This document shows, piece after piece, positions 1 to 13,300 of a stretch of DNA of 64,000 bases (the stretch's first letter is position 1; the number at the start of each line of letters is the position of its first letter). The position numbers and the translations under genes are program-made. The DNA comes from Liolophura sinensis. Lineage: Eukaryota > Mollusca > Polyplacophora > Chitonida > Chitonidae. Location: contig NC_088295.1 in NCBI RefSeq assembly GCF_032854445.1, forward strand, positions 89,735,836 to 89,799,835. The letters run 5' to 3'. The notes below the pieces were generated by a model that was given only the letters and a program-made list of their open reading frames with translations, was not told where the DNA came from and ran no database searches.

Positions 1-3000
1 AAAATGACAGCAAAATATAAATGCAGGTTAATCTTAGCAAAAATTAAGTTTAAGAGACCGAAAAATGGTGTAAGCTTTTTTCACGCTGATAATAATGTGA
101 ATGTTGAAGAGATGCTCCAGAGGTGGCCACATCAAAGGTATCGTATAGTTAACCAGCCACCTTTCTACTCTTAATCTCAAATATCATATCCTTATTCTTT
201 AGACAGTATGCTCAGAAAACATACTGGGTCAAGCTTGTCAGCCGTCACTTGTTTCCATTATTGTGCTGTTTGTAACGACTACAGCCATAGCTTCATGTGC
301 TGGAACAGGGTATCGCTTTACTGATGGTGTCTTGCCGGTCATCTTGGTCAAAATTGTCTTAACGGTGGTGGAATACAAGATGGAAGATTCGAACTTGATA
401 ATATGATGATGCTCACAGTTGTAGAGGACTCATTATATAGGAAAAAGATGAACCTATGTAAAATGTTCGGTTGACCGACGACTATTTTCAGTGTTGCCTC
501 GGTGTGTCTGAAACTTAAGCACATACGTGTACACGGTGAACTTCCGGTTATAATGTTTCGGAATTATGATGTAAGCCCACCATGTCATTTATGACGTGAA
601 GTTTTGTGAGAGGGGCACGGGTCGCAGGGATAGTTAAAGGGTAAGCAATCATATTACAGAAAAAAAAACAAGCTGGAAAGCAGACGCACATAAATATTAC
701 TATTGTCTTAGCCTACATCCGGTTCCTGAAGGCTCTATTTAACAGATTTATGTCGGAGAAAGGAACGGCGACAGATTAATCCGTAAACACCGGAACAAGA
801 ACTATCTTGCTAAAACCCAGCTCTTCCCTTGTTGTCTGGATACTCAACTTTTCTTACTTGACCATACCCAAGAGACTTGCACGTGAAACGCACTGAAAGG
901 CGTCTGATATCTCATGTACATACACTGTTTGTCTCAAAACAGAGCATAAAATGAATGCTAAATGGAATATTCTTGAGTATGACGTAAAACAACGCTCAAA
1001 AAAATAAATAAGAAAATAATTAAAATAAATTGGAACTGTGCATTATACGGGTTGTGGGGATACAGGTTCTCCAGCCGTGTACCTGTATTTATATCAGGTA
1101 AGTAATTAATTAGGTAATCAAACGCGCCTTCCTGTCTAGGTCTGCGGCTATATGGACATCTCCCTTTTTCAGAACGACTTAAACCGTTAACGTCAGACGA
1201 CCGTAAGTTACAGACTTCGTACGGCAGCCAACTGTATATTGACAGAACGGCTCATCACCATAAAATTTAAGGTAAAATATCGTATAATTTACAGTATTTG
1301 CTATCAATGTGGACACTTGGGATATACCCTTTGACGTCATAAGCTGACATTATTAATTGCCTTTGACCATCTCTGCAACACATCCGGCTTTGCAAAATGT
1401 CCCCTTCTAGCCACCCTCCCTGCCAACAGTTATGGCCGGGAAAATTCCCATAAAAACCTGTGAAGGATGCTACAAAGGTATGGGTTAGTTTACGCTGAGA
1501 ATGGTTTCCCCCAAGACACTGAGCAGCATTGATTAGCTACAAGACACTGCCATAAATCTAAGAGTATGTCCGAGGAGCTTTATCACGAACTGACTTAGCT
1601 TTTGTACCATGAGACCTCGTACAATTATTTCGGATTAGTATAAAAAATTCAGACATCAAAGTCAACTGCCACCTGGAAGAGAAGATGGGGAAGAAAATCT
1701 CAACTAATCTGCTGTAGAAAACAGATCTTGAAAGAGAAAACCAACTTTGAAGTTTTCCTTACAACGGGTTTTGACACAGGACTATATACGTGTGTAATGC
1801 ATGGTGACGGCTTACACTAAAATGCGTGTGATCTCTTGCACATGCGTGGGGCCATGGAGTCGGTACAGTTCCAAAGCATTTTCGTCTTTAGAGAGTATTA
1901 ATTAAGCCTAGACCATCAGCAGGTATCTGGCAGACTTTCCCAGGTCATTGTGCTGCATCAGCACTCTAACAACTTGGCCATGGAACTCACATCCCCCCTC
2001 CACCTCTCTTTCGAACACATTACGACACTTATAACCAATAATGTCCATGTTCTCAGATTTGTGACGTGATGGATGAGATTAGGGGCCCATTAAACAAAGG
2101 CATTTCTGACTTAAATCAAAATTTAAAACTTCGTTACAATGCTTAGTTTTTGGTACTGGAAGTTGAAATTTTGACATATTTATCTGATGAGGTTGCCAAA
2201 AATTCTCATGTCTATAGCTGAAAATAAGCTTTAAAGTCGTAATTTGAAATTTTGGCTTATGTCAGAAATTGCTTTGCGGCTTAAGTCAACGTCATTCAGG
2301 CATATATCCAGGCCATACGACGGGAAGATATTGTTTCTAAGTACGCCTAGGGTATACAAAATGTACATTGTGTAAATTTACATCGTAAATCATTTCTAAA
2401 AATAAATTCTGTTATATACATGTAACCAATATCGTTTATAAATATATGTTTTGAAGAATCAGTCTTGTTTCTATCAGTTCACACTTGATGTGTAGGCCTA
2501 AGTTAAAAACCCAAATGTGCTTCCATTATAGGCAAATGGGATAACTGCCTCTATTAAGCGGAGATCAAACACGAGACTTACCTTTGGCAACTTGTGGAAG
2601 AGGAAGGCTTATTTTTGTTGACGGGTGGCCTACAATTGTCTGTTTTGTCGCCAGGATGCACACAGGTTCGCGTATTTCAACACTAACAGGGTTTGTTTGA
2701 AGGCTTAGTCATCAGTGGCAGAAATAGTTTTGTTTATATTATACAATCTTGAAAACATATTTATTCTGAAGTGGTAAAAACAGATTCTGTGAATGTCATT
2801 AAACGTTGCCAAGTAATGACGCATCTGAAAACTCGGTTTATCTCATAATGTTGCTAAGTAAGCTATCATGTTAGAAAGAATGTGTCAGACTAACTTGTTA
2901 TTTTGGCGCCTCAAACTCTCATATCCAACCTGGTCTTAAATCTGAAGAGTAAGCCAGCGGGATGTACATCGCTGAACAAATGTCAAGGGAGTGCCACCAT

Positions 3001-4764
3001 TCCCCGACATATGATCATCTTTTCCGAGCCTGTTCGGGTGTACAGATTTTGGCACAACGCTCTTTCAGCCGATATGCAGTGTTTAACACAACTGTACTGG
3101 AAGAACAAATATTGGGAGAGAAGAGAAGATCCAAACGCCGATTGAAGCGCCAGCGATGAGCCCAGGTGCGGTATAGCCGTCTTACATCATCACCATGCAC
3201 ATGCCAACCTATACAGAAGCCAACAGTCCCAGCTACCTCATACACTATTGATATCTTCCCATCTAAAACAGAACCCACTTTCCAGTTCCTGTCAGTTTTC
3301 ATTCCTCTCTCGGGCAATTTTCACATTCCATAGGGCGTATTTTTGTCTCTCTAATTTGTTTCACATGTCCTGTCTTTTTTAACCGTGCCAGCTACATCGT
3401 GAGGAATCGAGACCAGCTATAGCACACAAAACTTTTATAAGGCTCATGTGATGAAACGGCTTTGAAAGATTGATGGCTTCATAAAAAACAAAAAAGCATT
3501 TGTGACGCGTTGCTACAGGAAAACAACAGTAGGCCTAAGTCCGAGGTTTCATGAGCTAGCTGTACGTAAAATTTCGTTTCGAACCGTATCTGGATAGATG
3601 TCGTATGTTAAACCTAGAATTATCCACACGCTCAGTTAAAACATGTAGACACTCGATCGTTCATTCAGTTAATGCGTAGGCTAAAAGTGAGGTGAAGTGT
3701 TCGATTCCGGCTCCAGCTGATACCGCGGCGGCCTTTAGTCAGGAGGTTAATTTATACTAATGAAAAACAGGATACATCAATACAATATGAACAATCTGTT
3801 CCAAATTAGAGAGGTGTCCCAGCCCTCTGATGCGTCACGGAAGCACAGGCTTAACAAGTTTCGTTGTTAAATATACTACTGAACTCTGTGTATTTGTAAT
3901 TCCCCCCAGAAATTTATCCGATATGGTATAGGTTTCACCTTAAGCGCTTTGCTTTTTATACAATTTAGTCCAAGCCATGTTTTAAGGCGTAAGGCTAATC
4001 TACGCAAATTCATCACCAGATATAACACAACCCTGAAGGATAGCAGTATTTCACTAGCAATGACTGAACCACACACCAATTATCGCACCGTCGTCAGTGT
4101 TTTGATTAACCCATCTTACGCTTTCGTGTCTTGCTCACACCTGGTCGTTCACTGACGAGAACATGATGTTGCTGAACTGTTTTACCCGATGCCAATTCTC
4201 ACTAATCATCTTATTTACCTCAGCCATCATGAACACTCTGTAAACAAACACATCTGGGTGGTCGATGGTTAAAAAATGTTCCATGCATGAGCAATAAAGC
4301 AAATATAGCAAGAGTAAGCCTACATTTATGCGTGTTATCACTGTTCCACGCAACTTAGAATACTTTACTTAGGCTAAACCAGTACGGTGGCTTACGTGTT
4401 AGGCCAACAGCTAAGCACAAGTCTACTGCGCCATGTCATGGACACGTGATGTAAAGTGCACCAATACCAAACAGCAGAAGATGGGAAGAGGACAATGGAC
4501 AAACTAAGGAATAAACGTTCATGGCTCAGATGCACACAGGAATATTGCAGCCATGTAGAGGCCATACTAGCCAAATGGCCTTGTATGTGTATTACAACCA
4601 GCCTTTTGCGGAAATTACGGGCCTGAGGCAATGGGGTTTTTTTTCTAGTAGGGTCTTAATTACATTGGATTACATTACAAGAAAAAGTTGAGCTAATGTA
4701 GTACATGTACTTCTTTCCTATCAAACATATTGTTACAATTCTTTTTGCACAAATGACACTTCCC
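1..4764. other. Intergenic region without a supportable gene
   Basis: AT-rich non-coding sequence. The open frames here (for example around 2903-3317 and 3876-4631) are short, lack recognisable domains and show no convincing splice sites. A SINE tail lies near 950-1030, and a lone tRNA-like B-box string (gttcgattcc) occurs near 3690. The left part is downstream of the minus-strand SNAPC2 gene, so some of it could be transcribed as 3' sequence. Confidence 0.5.
950..1030 (+). repeat. SINE 3' tail, family A
   Basis: The string 'tggaatattcttgagtatg' followed by 'acgtaaaacaacgctc' and an A/AT-rich tail matches the 3' end of the family A copies at 23893, 26695, 26832, 52460 and 61545. Only the tail is recognisable. 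Confidence 0.55.
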
Positions 4765-4770
4765 TTTAAT
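4765..4770 (-). terminator. Candidate variant poly(A) signal (ATTAAA) for SNAPC2
   Basis: On the minus strand ATTAAA occurs immediately beyond the far edge of the minisatellite that follows the SNAPC2 stop codon. I saw no AATAAA on that strand within the array. If used, the SNAPC2 3' UTR would contain the whole array (about 2.1 kb). This is inference. Confidence 0.3.
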
Positions 4771-6917
4771 ACAACACAGGTAGCCCTGTGTCAAGAGCCA
4801 GTGTTAGGTCTCATGCACAGCACTGGTAGTCTGTGCCAACAGCCAGTGTTAGGCCCCGTCTACAGTACAGGTAGAGTGTGTCAATAGCCCGTGTTAGGCC
4901 TCAGGTTCAGCATGTACAGCAGATGTAGTGTGTGCCAAGAGCCAGTGTTAGGCCTCGTCTACAGAGCAGGTAGTCTGTGTCACTAGCCACTGTTACGCCT
5001 CATGTACAGCAGATGTAGTCTGTGCCAAGAGCCAGTGTTAGGCCTCAGGAAAAGCAGATGTAGCCAGAATAAAAAGCCACTGTTAAGCATCATGTACAGC
5101 AGATGCAGCCTGTATCAACAGCTGGTGTTAGGCCTCATGTACAGCACAGGTAGCCTGTGTCATGACCCAGTGTTAGGCCTCCGGTTCAGCATGTACAACA
5201 CAGGTAGTCCGGGTCATGAGCCAGTGTTAGGCCCCAGGTTCAGCATGTACAGCACAGGTAGCCTGTGTCATGACCCAGTGTTAGGCCCCAGGTTCAACAT
5301 ATACAGCACAGGTAGTCTGGGTCATGAGCCAGTGTTAGGCCTCAGGTTCACATGTACAGCACAGGTAGCCTGTGTCATGACCCAGTGTTAGGCCTCAGGT
5401 TCAGCATGTACAACACAGGTAGTCTGGGTCATGAGCCAGTGTTAGGCCTCCGGTTCAGCATGTACAACACAGGTAGTCTGGATCATGAGCCAGTGTTAGG
5501 CCTCAGGTTCACATGTACAGCACAGGTAGCCTGTGTCATGAGCCAGTGTTAGGCCCCTGGTTCAGCATGTACAACACAGGTAGTCTGGGTCATGAGCCAG
5601 TGTTAGGCCTCAGGTTCAGCATGTACAGCACAGGTAGTCTGTGCCAAGAGCCAGTGTTAGGCCTCAGGTTCAGCATGTACAACACAGGCAGTCTGGATCA
5701 TGACCCAGTGTTAGGCCCCAGGATCAGCATGTACAGCACAGGTGGTCTGGGTCATGAGCCAGTGTTAGGCCTCAGGTTCAGCATGTACAGCACAGGTAGT
5801 CTGGGTCATGAGCCAGTGTTAGGCCTCAGGTTCAGCATGTACAGCACAGGTAGTCTGGGTCATGAGCCAGTGTTAGGCGTCAGGTTCACATGTACAGCAC
5901 AGGTAGCCTGTGTCATGACCCAGTGTTAGGCCTCAGGTTCAGCATGTACAACACAGGTAGTCTGGGTCATGGCCCAGTGTTAGGCCTCAGGTTCAGCATG
6001 TACAACACAGGTAGTCTGGGTCATGGCCCAGTGTTAGGCCTCCGGTTCAGCATGTACAACACAGGTAGTCTGGGTCATGAGCCAGTGTTAGGTCTCCGGT
6101 TCAGCATGTACAGCACAGGTAGTCTGGGTCATGAGCCAGTGTTAGGCCTCAGGTTCAGCATGTACAACACAGGTAGTCTGGGTCATGGCCCAGTGTTAGG
6201 CCTCCGGTTCAGCATGTACAACACAGGTAGTCTGGGTCATGGCCCAGTGTTAGGCCTCAGGTTCAGCATGTACAACACAGGTAGTCTGGGTCATGAGCCA
6301 GTGTTAGGCCTCAGGTTCAGCATGTACAACACAGGTAGTCTGAGTCATGACCCAGTGTTAGGCTTCCAGTTCAGAATGTACAACACAGGTAGTCTGGGTC
6401 ATGAGCCAGTGTTAGGCCTCAGGTTCAGCATGTACAACACAGGTAGTCTGGGTCATGGCCCAGTGTTAGGCCTCCGGTTCAGCATGTACAACACAGGTAG
6501 TCTGGGTCATGGCCCAGTGTTAGGCCTCCGGTTCAGCATGTACAACACAGGTAGTCTGGGTCATGGCCCAGTGTTAGGCCCCTGGTTCAGCATGTACAAC
6601 ACAGGTAGTCTGGGTCATGAGCCAGTGTTAGGCCTCAGGTTCAGCATGTACAACACAGGTAGTCTGAGTCATGACCCAGTGTTAGGCTTCCAGTTCAGAA
6701 TGTACAACACAGGTAGTCTGGGTCATGAGCCAGTGTTAGGTCTCCGGTTCAGCATGTACAGCACAGGTAGTCTGGGTCATGAGCCAGTGTTAGGCCTCAG
6801 GTTCAGCATGTACAACACAGGTAATCTGGGTCATGAGCCAGTGTTAGGCCTCCGTTCATCATGTACAGCACTGTTAACCAGTATCATGACCCAGTGTTAG
6901 GCCTCAGGTTCAGCATG
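4771..6917. repeat. 2.1-kb minisatellite, 45- to 54-bp units, about 40 copies
   Basis: Tandem repeat with core 'agccagtgttaggcctcagg' then 'ttcagcatgtacaacacagg' and 'tagtctgggtcatg'. Units at the left end are about 45 bp. From about 5180 most are 54 bp, gaining a 9-bp 'gttcagcat' segment, and a few are 53 bp ('gttcacatg'), which breaks the plus-strand frame. Because 54 is a multiple of three, the plus strand reads as long repeated open frames (up to about 336 codons); these are a by-product of the repeat. The right end of the array contains the last codons and stop of the minus-strand SNAPC2 gene. Confidence 0.95.
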
Positions 6918-7377
6918 CTAACAGGCACACAGAGTGGGTTCAAAGTGAACAGAACTGGCTTCTTGAACACTGTTCTTGGTTCAGTTCGCCTCCGGCGATC
7001 AACTTTCTTCGGGGTCTCAACCTCCTCTTCATCTGGTGGGTTATTCACCTCTGCCTCAGTCAGGGGATGTAACTCTGCATTGCCAGAGTCAGCTGTCGCA
7101 GTAAGCATCACAGCCGGGGGCACCTGACTATAAGGTTTCTTGGAATCATTGGCGCCACATTTGCGTTTCCTAGGAGACCGTGTTGAGTGCTGAACTTGAG
7201 TTACAAATTCTTCATTCTCTGAGTCACTAGTTTGACACATTTTATTGTTTGGGGATTCCTCAGTCTGTGTGCCAGCTGAGATAGAGGAGCCAGAAACAGG
7301 GAAGTGAGAGGGGCCTGGTCTGGGTTCAGGGGACCTTGTCTCATCAGCTGTGTCACCACCAGTGTTACCTGTCCAGG
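6884..7377 (-). CDS. SNAPC2: SNAPC2 exon 8 (terminal)
   Basis: Acceptor TTGACAG|CC. Encodes a Ser/Pro/Glu-rich, partly basic tail (RSPRKRKCG, RRRRTEPR) and the conserved terminus LNPLCVPVSML. The last codons (NLRPNTGS and TGA) are the reverse complement of the minisatellite unit, so stop codon and repeat are the same sequence. Confidence 0.85.
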
Positions 7378-10300
7378 CTGTCAACAAAAACACCAACAAC
7401 ACATGAGTATCAATCAGCAAGCAATTTAAACTATGGAAAGAGCAAGGTGACCTCAAAATCTAAATGTGCAAATACAAGTATCCTCACTTTTAATGAACCA
7501 TTGACAAATGTTTCTTTCCCAAGACATGTCACAAGCCTATAGTTCCATGTAGAAAGTTTACCATGGTTCAGTTTATTTTTTAAATTCTATCACTTTTGCA
7601 AATCAGAAAAATCACACTTTTATGCTATATTTAGCTTGAATGTTACAAATTTCGCCACTGGACCATTTTGGCTACTCACATTATTGATATGTATTTTGTG
7701 TAAATTCTCAATCTCACCATTTTCTAAGGCCATTTTGGTTCTTTCTTGTTGCTTCTTTGCCTGTCCAGGGATAACTGGTGCAGTTAACAGCTGGTACTTC
7801 CACAGCAGTAAGGCTTTAACTCCGTTCACCTCAGGGCCATGCAACTGCTGGATTTGATTGGTCAGGCCATGTAACAGGTCCAACACCACTGCTGCGTCTG
7901 TACAACAAAAAATGATCACTCTCTGACCATATCCACAAATTTGATGTGTTTGTTTGATTAAGGTTTAATATCCCTTCCAACATTATATCAGTCACATCAC
8001 GACAGTGTCTCCTAGTAGCCCGGACCCAATGCCGACATCTTCATAGTGCTGCCTGACTGGAACACCATGCTGAAGACATCAGGTACGACACCCGACCCAG
8101 TCACTTCATACTCACACCGGATCGACTAGTGCTTGGCCTATTACTCTTAGGCTGATCCTCAAGTAAGGCAGACTAAGATAATCTACGTTCAGCTCTTAGG
8201 TATGACTCCCTCCACGAATGAGCCCAGAGAACTACTGTTTTAAATGACCTTTACAGTAACATATTTTGTCACCTGAAAGCTAGTATATGAGATGAAATTA
8301 CTTACCAGTTCATATTTCCATACAAAACAGACAAGCTACTTACAATGACACTTATATAATCCAGTGGTTCATATAAATGTTTCATCAAGAATTTTTCCAT
8401 GCCTTATAATTTCTTCCCTTATCAATTATATTGTTAGGTTAAAAAATCTGATACATCTTACGTGTAGCCTGAGTTTTCAGCGTCATATATTCTGTATACA
8501 CACTTCACCTGTTCTTGATTAGTCCATCAAACAAACAAGGTTCTCTCACCTAAGGGAGATAAATCTGTGGCATTCTTATTCAGCAAAATTGACTCAATGT
8601 ATTGATAGATTCTACTGTAGTTTGGCTGCTTAGAGTTGTCTCCCTTCTTCTCACGGCCTGTCTTGACAGACTCATGGTGGGACACCACAGCCATTACCTG
8701 CAACACACAGAACAAGCACCCTTGCTAGTTCTCTGTACAGATAATCTCACTATTATGTACACCAGGATCAACAGCACTGACAGACCTTGTCCAAAACTTG
8801 GATTACATGTGGACATCATAATCAATGGAAATCCAACATACATGTACACGTGTGTGAGATAGGAATTGGCTATTGAAGGGATGCATGTCATAAACATGCA
8901 AAAGTATATCTTAGTACAGATTTATCCATTAGTTTTACCCCATTCTCAAGAATCTTTCAATTACATGGTATGGTGTTCATATGCACAGAGAGAACCGGGC
9001 AGTATCTAAGAGGAAAGCAGACAGTGTCAGCAGAAAAGCAGACAGTGCAAGAAGAAAACCAGACAGTGCTAGAGAAATATCAGACAGCAAATGAAGGAAT
9101 CCAGAGAGTGAAAGGAGAAAACAAGACTGTGCCCAGACAAAACCAGACTATGGCCTACAAAAACCAGACAATCCACAGAGAAAAGCAGATAGTGCCAACA
9201 AGGAACTAGACAATGCCAAGAGAAAACCAGTGCTAGTAGAAAACCAAATAGTGTAAGGGAAAAACCAGATATTGCCCAAGGGGACCAGACAGTGCACAGA
9301 CAAAAGCAGACAAAAAGAAGATATCTGTACAACTTTGTGTGCATTAAAACAGCCTTGTTGCCAAACAGGTTCTTCAATAAGTCCTTGTAACACAATATAG
9401 TCGTTATTAGCTGATGTTATACAGTATACCATTACTGTATCTAGAGTTATTTGACTGGTGTTACAAACTAGATTGGAGAAAACTCACACTTACAAATGTC
9501 AGTCAGGTTTTATGGGAAGGAAACCACCACCTCCAACACTACCCCCCCCCCCAGCCAACCCCACTCCATTGTCAGCAAGATTATAAACCCAAACAAACTT
9601 TCATGTGGGCAGTTGGCTATGCAAGCATGATGCAGATCCAGGCATGCACATTAGTTATATACAGATCATGACATAACATCCTTCCATCAAAGTACTATCC
9701 ACATTTCTGATATACTCACGTCAGCCAGCAAAGACGAGAAGTCTTTTTCCTCATCAGCGACCAAATCTGATACTAAGTTCACCCACTTCTGTCAACACAA
9801 GACAAAGTCACCTGTAGAATCTTTACACAATTTAACATACATGTTACTGTATAAGTTTTGGGACTAAATTCCCCTGATAATAAACTACCGTTACATATAT
9901 ATGTATACAAACCTGTACTGATACATGCATGTGTAACAGACTGCACATTCTCTGCCCAATGCTGGTTTGCAATCTGCACCTACTGTGTCACAACAAATGA
10001 AAGACAAGTACTTTTGATCACTAGGCCAGAGCTCCCTCCCCTAATTCAGTCATGTCAACAATGTGTATTTTGCCAGTCAACGTGCCAGCATATCTACAGT
10101 GATGCCTTACTGTAATGTCATTAAGCTGTGATCGTTCATTTATTCCCTATGAAGAAATGCTGACGACCCAGACATGGTGCCCAACACCCTCACAGTACTC
10201 ATGTTGATCACGATAATCAGTAATAGGTCACACAGGTACATGTGCCAAGATTGTGGAACTCTAAAGTGTGACATGACAGACATTTAGTCCAAGTACTTCT

Positions 10301-13300
10301 GTCTTATGATATGAACTCTTAACTCTCTCTGTCATCCCAGTGTTCTGATATGAGCAGGATGAGGTACTGTATATGCAAACTAAAGAAACAACTTTACTAC
10401 AGAAATCGCCTTGGACAACAATAATGATCTTTTACATGCTACTTCACTTTAGATCACCTCACTCCCAACGAGCATAACCAAGTCTGGAACAAGGCTGCAG
10501 GACCTGGACAAAATCCTACACCCAATAGTATTTTGACAGCTTGGACCAGCTGCGTGGGAAGGGGACGAAGTGCCACATCAATAACAACAGAACAATTTTA
10601 GTAATTTGGGTAGACTTTGGGGTTGACAGTCATGTCATACATTATTTCCAGGCTTGCACACCATGCCCCTTAATCTGCAGAGTAGTCATGTTAAAGGAGG
10701 TGGTACTTACATCAAAACTGTAGCTATGCTACTTACATCAAAGGGTGATATGCTCTTCCTCTTCTCATCTACCGCTGTAATGCACAGAAACTACATCAGT
10801 TAAACATTTCAAACACCAGATACTCAGAAAACATGAGTGCCTCCATCAAATGAAAACTGATAAATAAAAAGATAGGCCAAAACTGTTCTTCTGTTACACA
10901 CATATTCAGGTATTTAATGCCATATTTAATACTAACTGAAGTCCACTTACTTCTCTAACAGTGCCAATGTTATGTCTACGTACATGTGCAAACCAGCAAA
11001 AAGCATTCTCATGTGACATACAAAAAGCAGTAAGTACTCATTTCTGTAAAAATGATATTAATAAATGGAGAATTCCCGTTCAGTTGTACACACTGGTATA
11101 CCTTTCCTTAATAGCAAACTTTGTAAAACAGCACAAACCTATGCTGATAGTAAAATCTGTTTTTTTTTCACATGATATTGACAGCATAAATGTTCAAATA
11201 CATTACTTGGAGAGTGCAGAAATCCTGGTAAGTCAGGGAAGTACTTACTTTTCAGACTTTGCAGGAGCGATCTGATAATCCACTCAATCTGATATCAAAA
11301 AGCAGAAATAAACAGAATCCATTTTACGTTGACACAAACAGGATTCAACATATATGATAACAATATAGCTTAACACACAACATGCTCTCACGCAGCCAGT
11401 TTTTCAGGACAGCAGTATATTTTTTTTTCATTTTTACGTTTGATGAATTGTCTTAAACTTCATAATTCTAACAGTGTACATCCTAAAACAAATTCAAAAT
11501 ATGGTTACAAGTGTATCTTGTACACTTAGATACATGCATGTATAATACACAAATGTACAATATGGCACTATCAAGTATCTACAATATGGCACTATCAAGT
11601 ATGTACATGTACAATTTGGCACTATCAAGTATGTACAATATGGCACTATCAAGTATGTAACTTTCAGATGTACCCCATTTAAATTCTTCAACCTTTTCCC
11701 AGATGAAAGAGCAAGTTTCAGTGCAATTTATTTACATTTATAGTTTAATTTTGAAGACTACATAGGATGGATTGGCCAATTTCAGGGCTTATTAGTCTAC
11801 AAAGAATAATGCCTTCACAGTATGTCTGTAAATACACTTTGCCAGTATATGAAAATGTTGAAGTATGTATGTTTATGTTGTAAGGAGACTTGGAGTTGCA
11901 TAGTAACAGGACAACAATAAACTCAAATAAATTGGTAAATCTAATTCATCATGCTGACCTCTCTGACATTTCCCCCATGAAAGTTGTTTTGAAATATATG
12001 CTTTTCAGTACAGTAGTTTATGTATGATTAACTATAGACTTAGAGAATGTTCACATAATCTGTGGAATAATTCATCACATGTAATTCCATCTTTTTAAAA
12101 AAAAAAAACACTATGTCCATGCCAGATGAAAGACTATTAAACACAAAGTTCAAGGAAATAGTTTGACTTAATTTCTTCTTAGATGTTTTGCAACACTTGA
12201 TTCTGCCATGGTATTTTAAGACCATATTGTAGCTTGTGACATCAAAGTATTTCCCACTTAGCACACAGAATGCTAAACTGCGACATTTGAAAATGCACAC
12301 ACATGACATGTAGAGTTATGAATGCATTCCCGAAATGAACCTTAAAACAAACTACATGTATTTAAATAAACAAATATACATTTGTCACTAATACCCACTG
12401 GGCTGTAACAGACTGTGAAGAATGAATGTTTGGGGTCTACCGTCATACTTTACAATTTTTCAGTCATATGACAATGAGGAGTCATTAGATGTGTGTACAT
12501 ATACTGTGTCTTCTTGAGGCAGGGTAAGTCCATGTCACCAAAGTACTGCCGCCACTGAAGTATCATGCCGAAGACATCAGACATGACACCCCACCCAGTT
12601 GCAATATTCTGACAACAGGCCGATCTGTCATCTTTCCTTACTCTAACCTCTCAATGCTGAGTGCCAAGCGAGTCAGCTACAACTTCCATTTTTTAAAGAC
12701 TTTGGTATGACCCCACAAAGGTTTGATCCCGACTTCGAGGCAGACGCTCTAACCATTAGGCCACCAAGATGGTCCCGTGATTGTAGATCATCCATTTGAA
12801 TTTATTATTAATATGGCCAACTTTCAGCAGATGGGCTGTTTGGTGCCAGTGATGTTCAGTTTTAGTTCATACTATTTACATTATCAACACTTTCATATAG
12901 ATATTTAGCTGTTGTTTGCAGAGACTTTACATTCATCATTTCAAATCTGATGTTTTTGCATCACGGCAAACCTGCACTGTATTTTTGCATTACAGTGGAC
13001 TCTCTCAACACTGACACCCTAATTAACCGGCATCTTGTCAAAACCGACAACATTTCGTGGTCCGTTTTCTGCTTGATTTGACAGTAATGTTAATTGCCTT
13101 CAATAAACCGACTCTTGTCTATTCTGAACTCTGACAGTGGTTTGCAGTGCAAATATTTCCAGTGAGTGTTAATCTGTCTTGTCTAATCCGACGCAGCGTG
13201 TCGCATGACCTCCGACCGAGTCCGAGTTTGGATTCAATTTGCCTGCTTGCCACGTGACTGAAGATCAGTGGGAAGAGAGATAATCTGCTTACATGAACTC

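Noticed and set aside
2903..3317. Overlapping open frames on both strands (80-100 codons)
   Set aside because: No recognised domain, no convincing splice sites, no paralogue in the window.
3680..3730. Possible tRNA gene (B-box-like gttcgattcc)
   Set aside because: No matching A box or cloverleaf found at the right distance; more likely a fragment of a tRNA-derived SINE head.
4705..6900. Long plus-strand open frames with an 18-residue repeat (MYNTGSLGHEPVLGLRFS)
   Set aside because: They follow from a 54-bp repeat unit without stops; frames break wherever a 53-bp unit occurs, there is no start or splice context, and the sequence is explained by the minus-strand SNAPC2 end.
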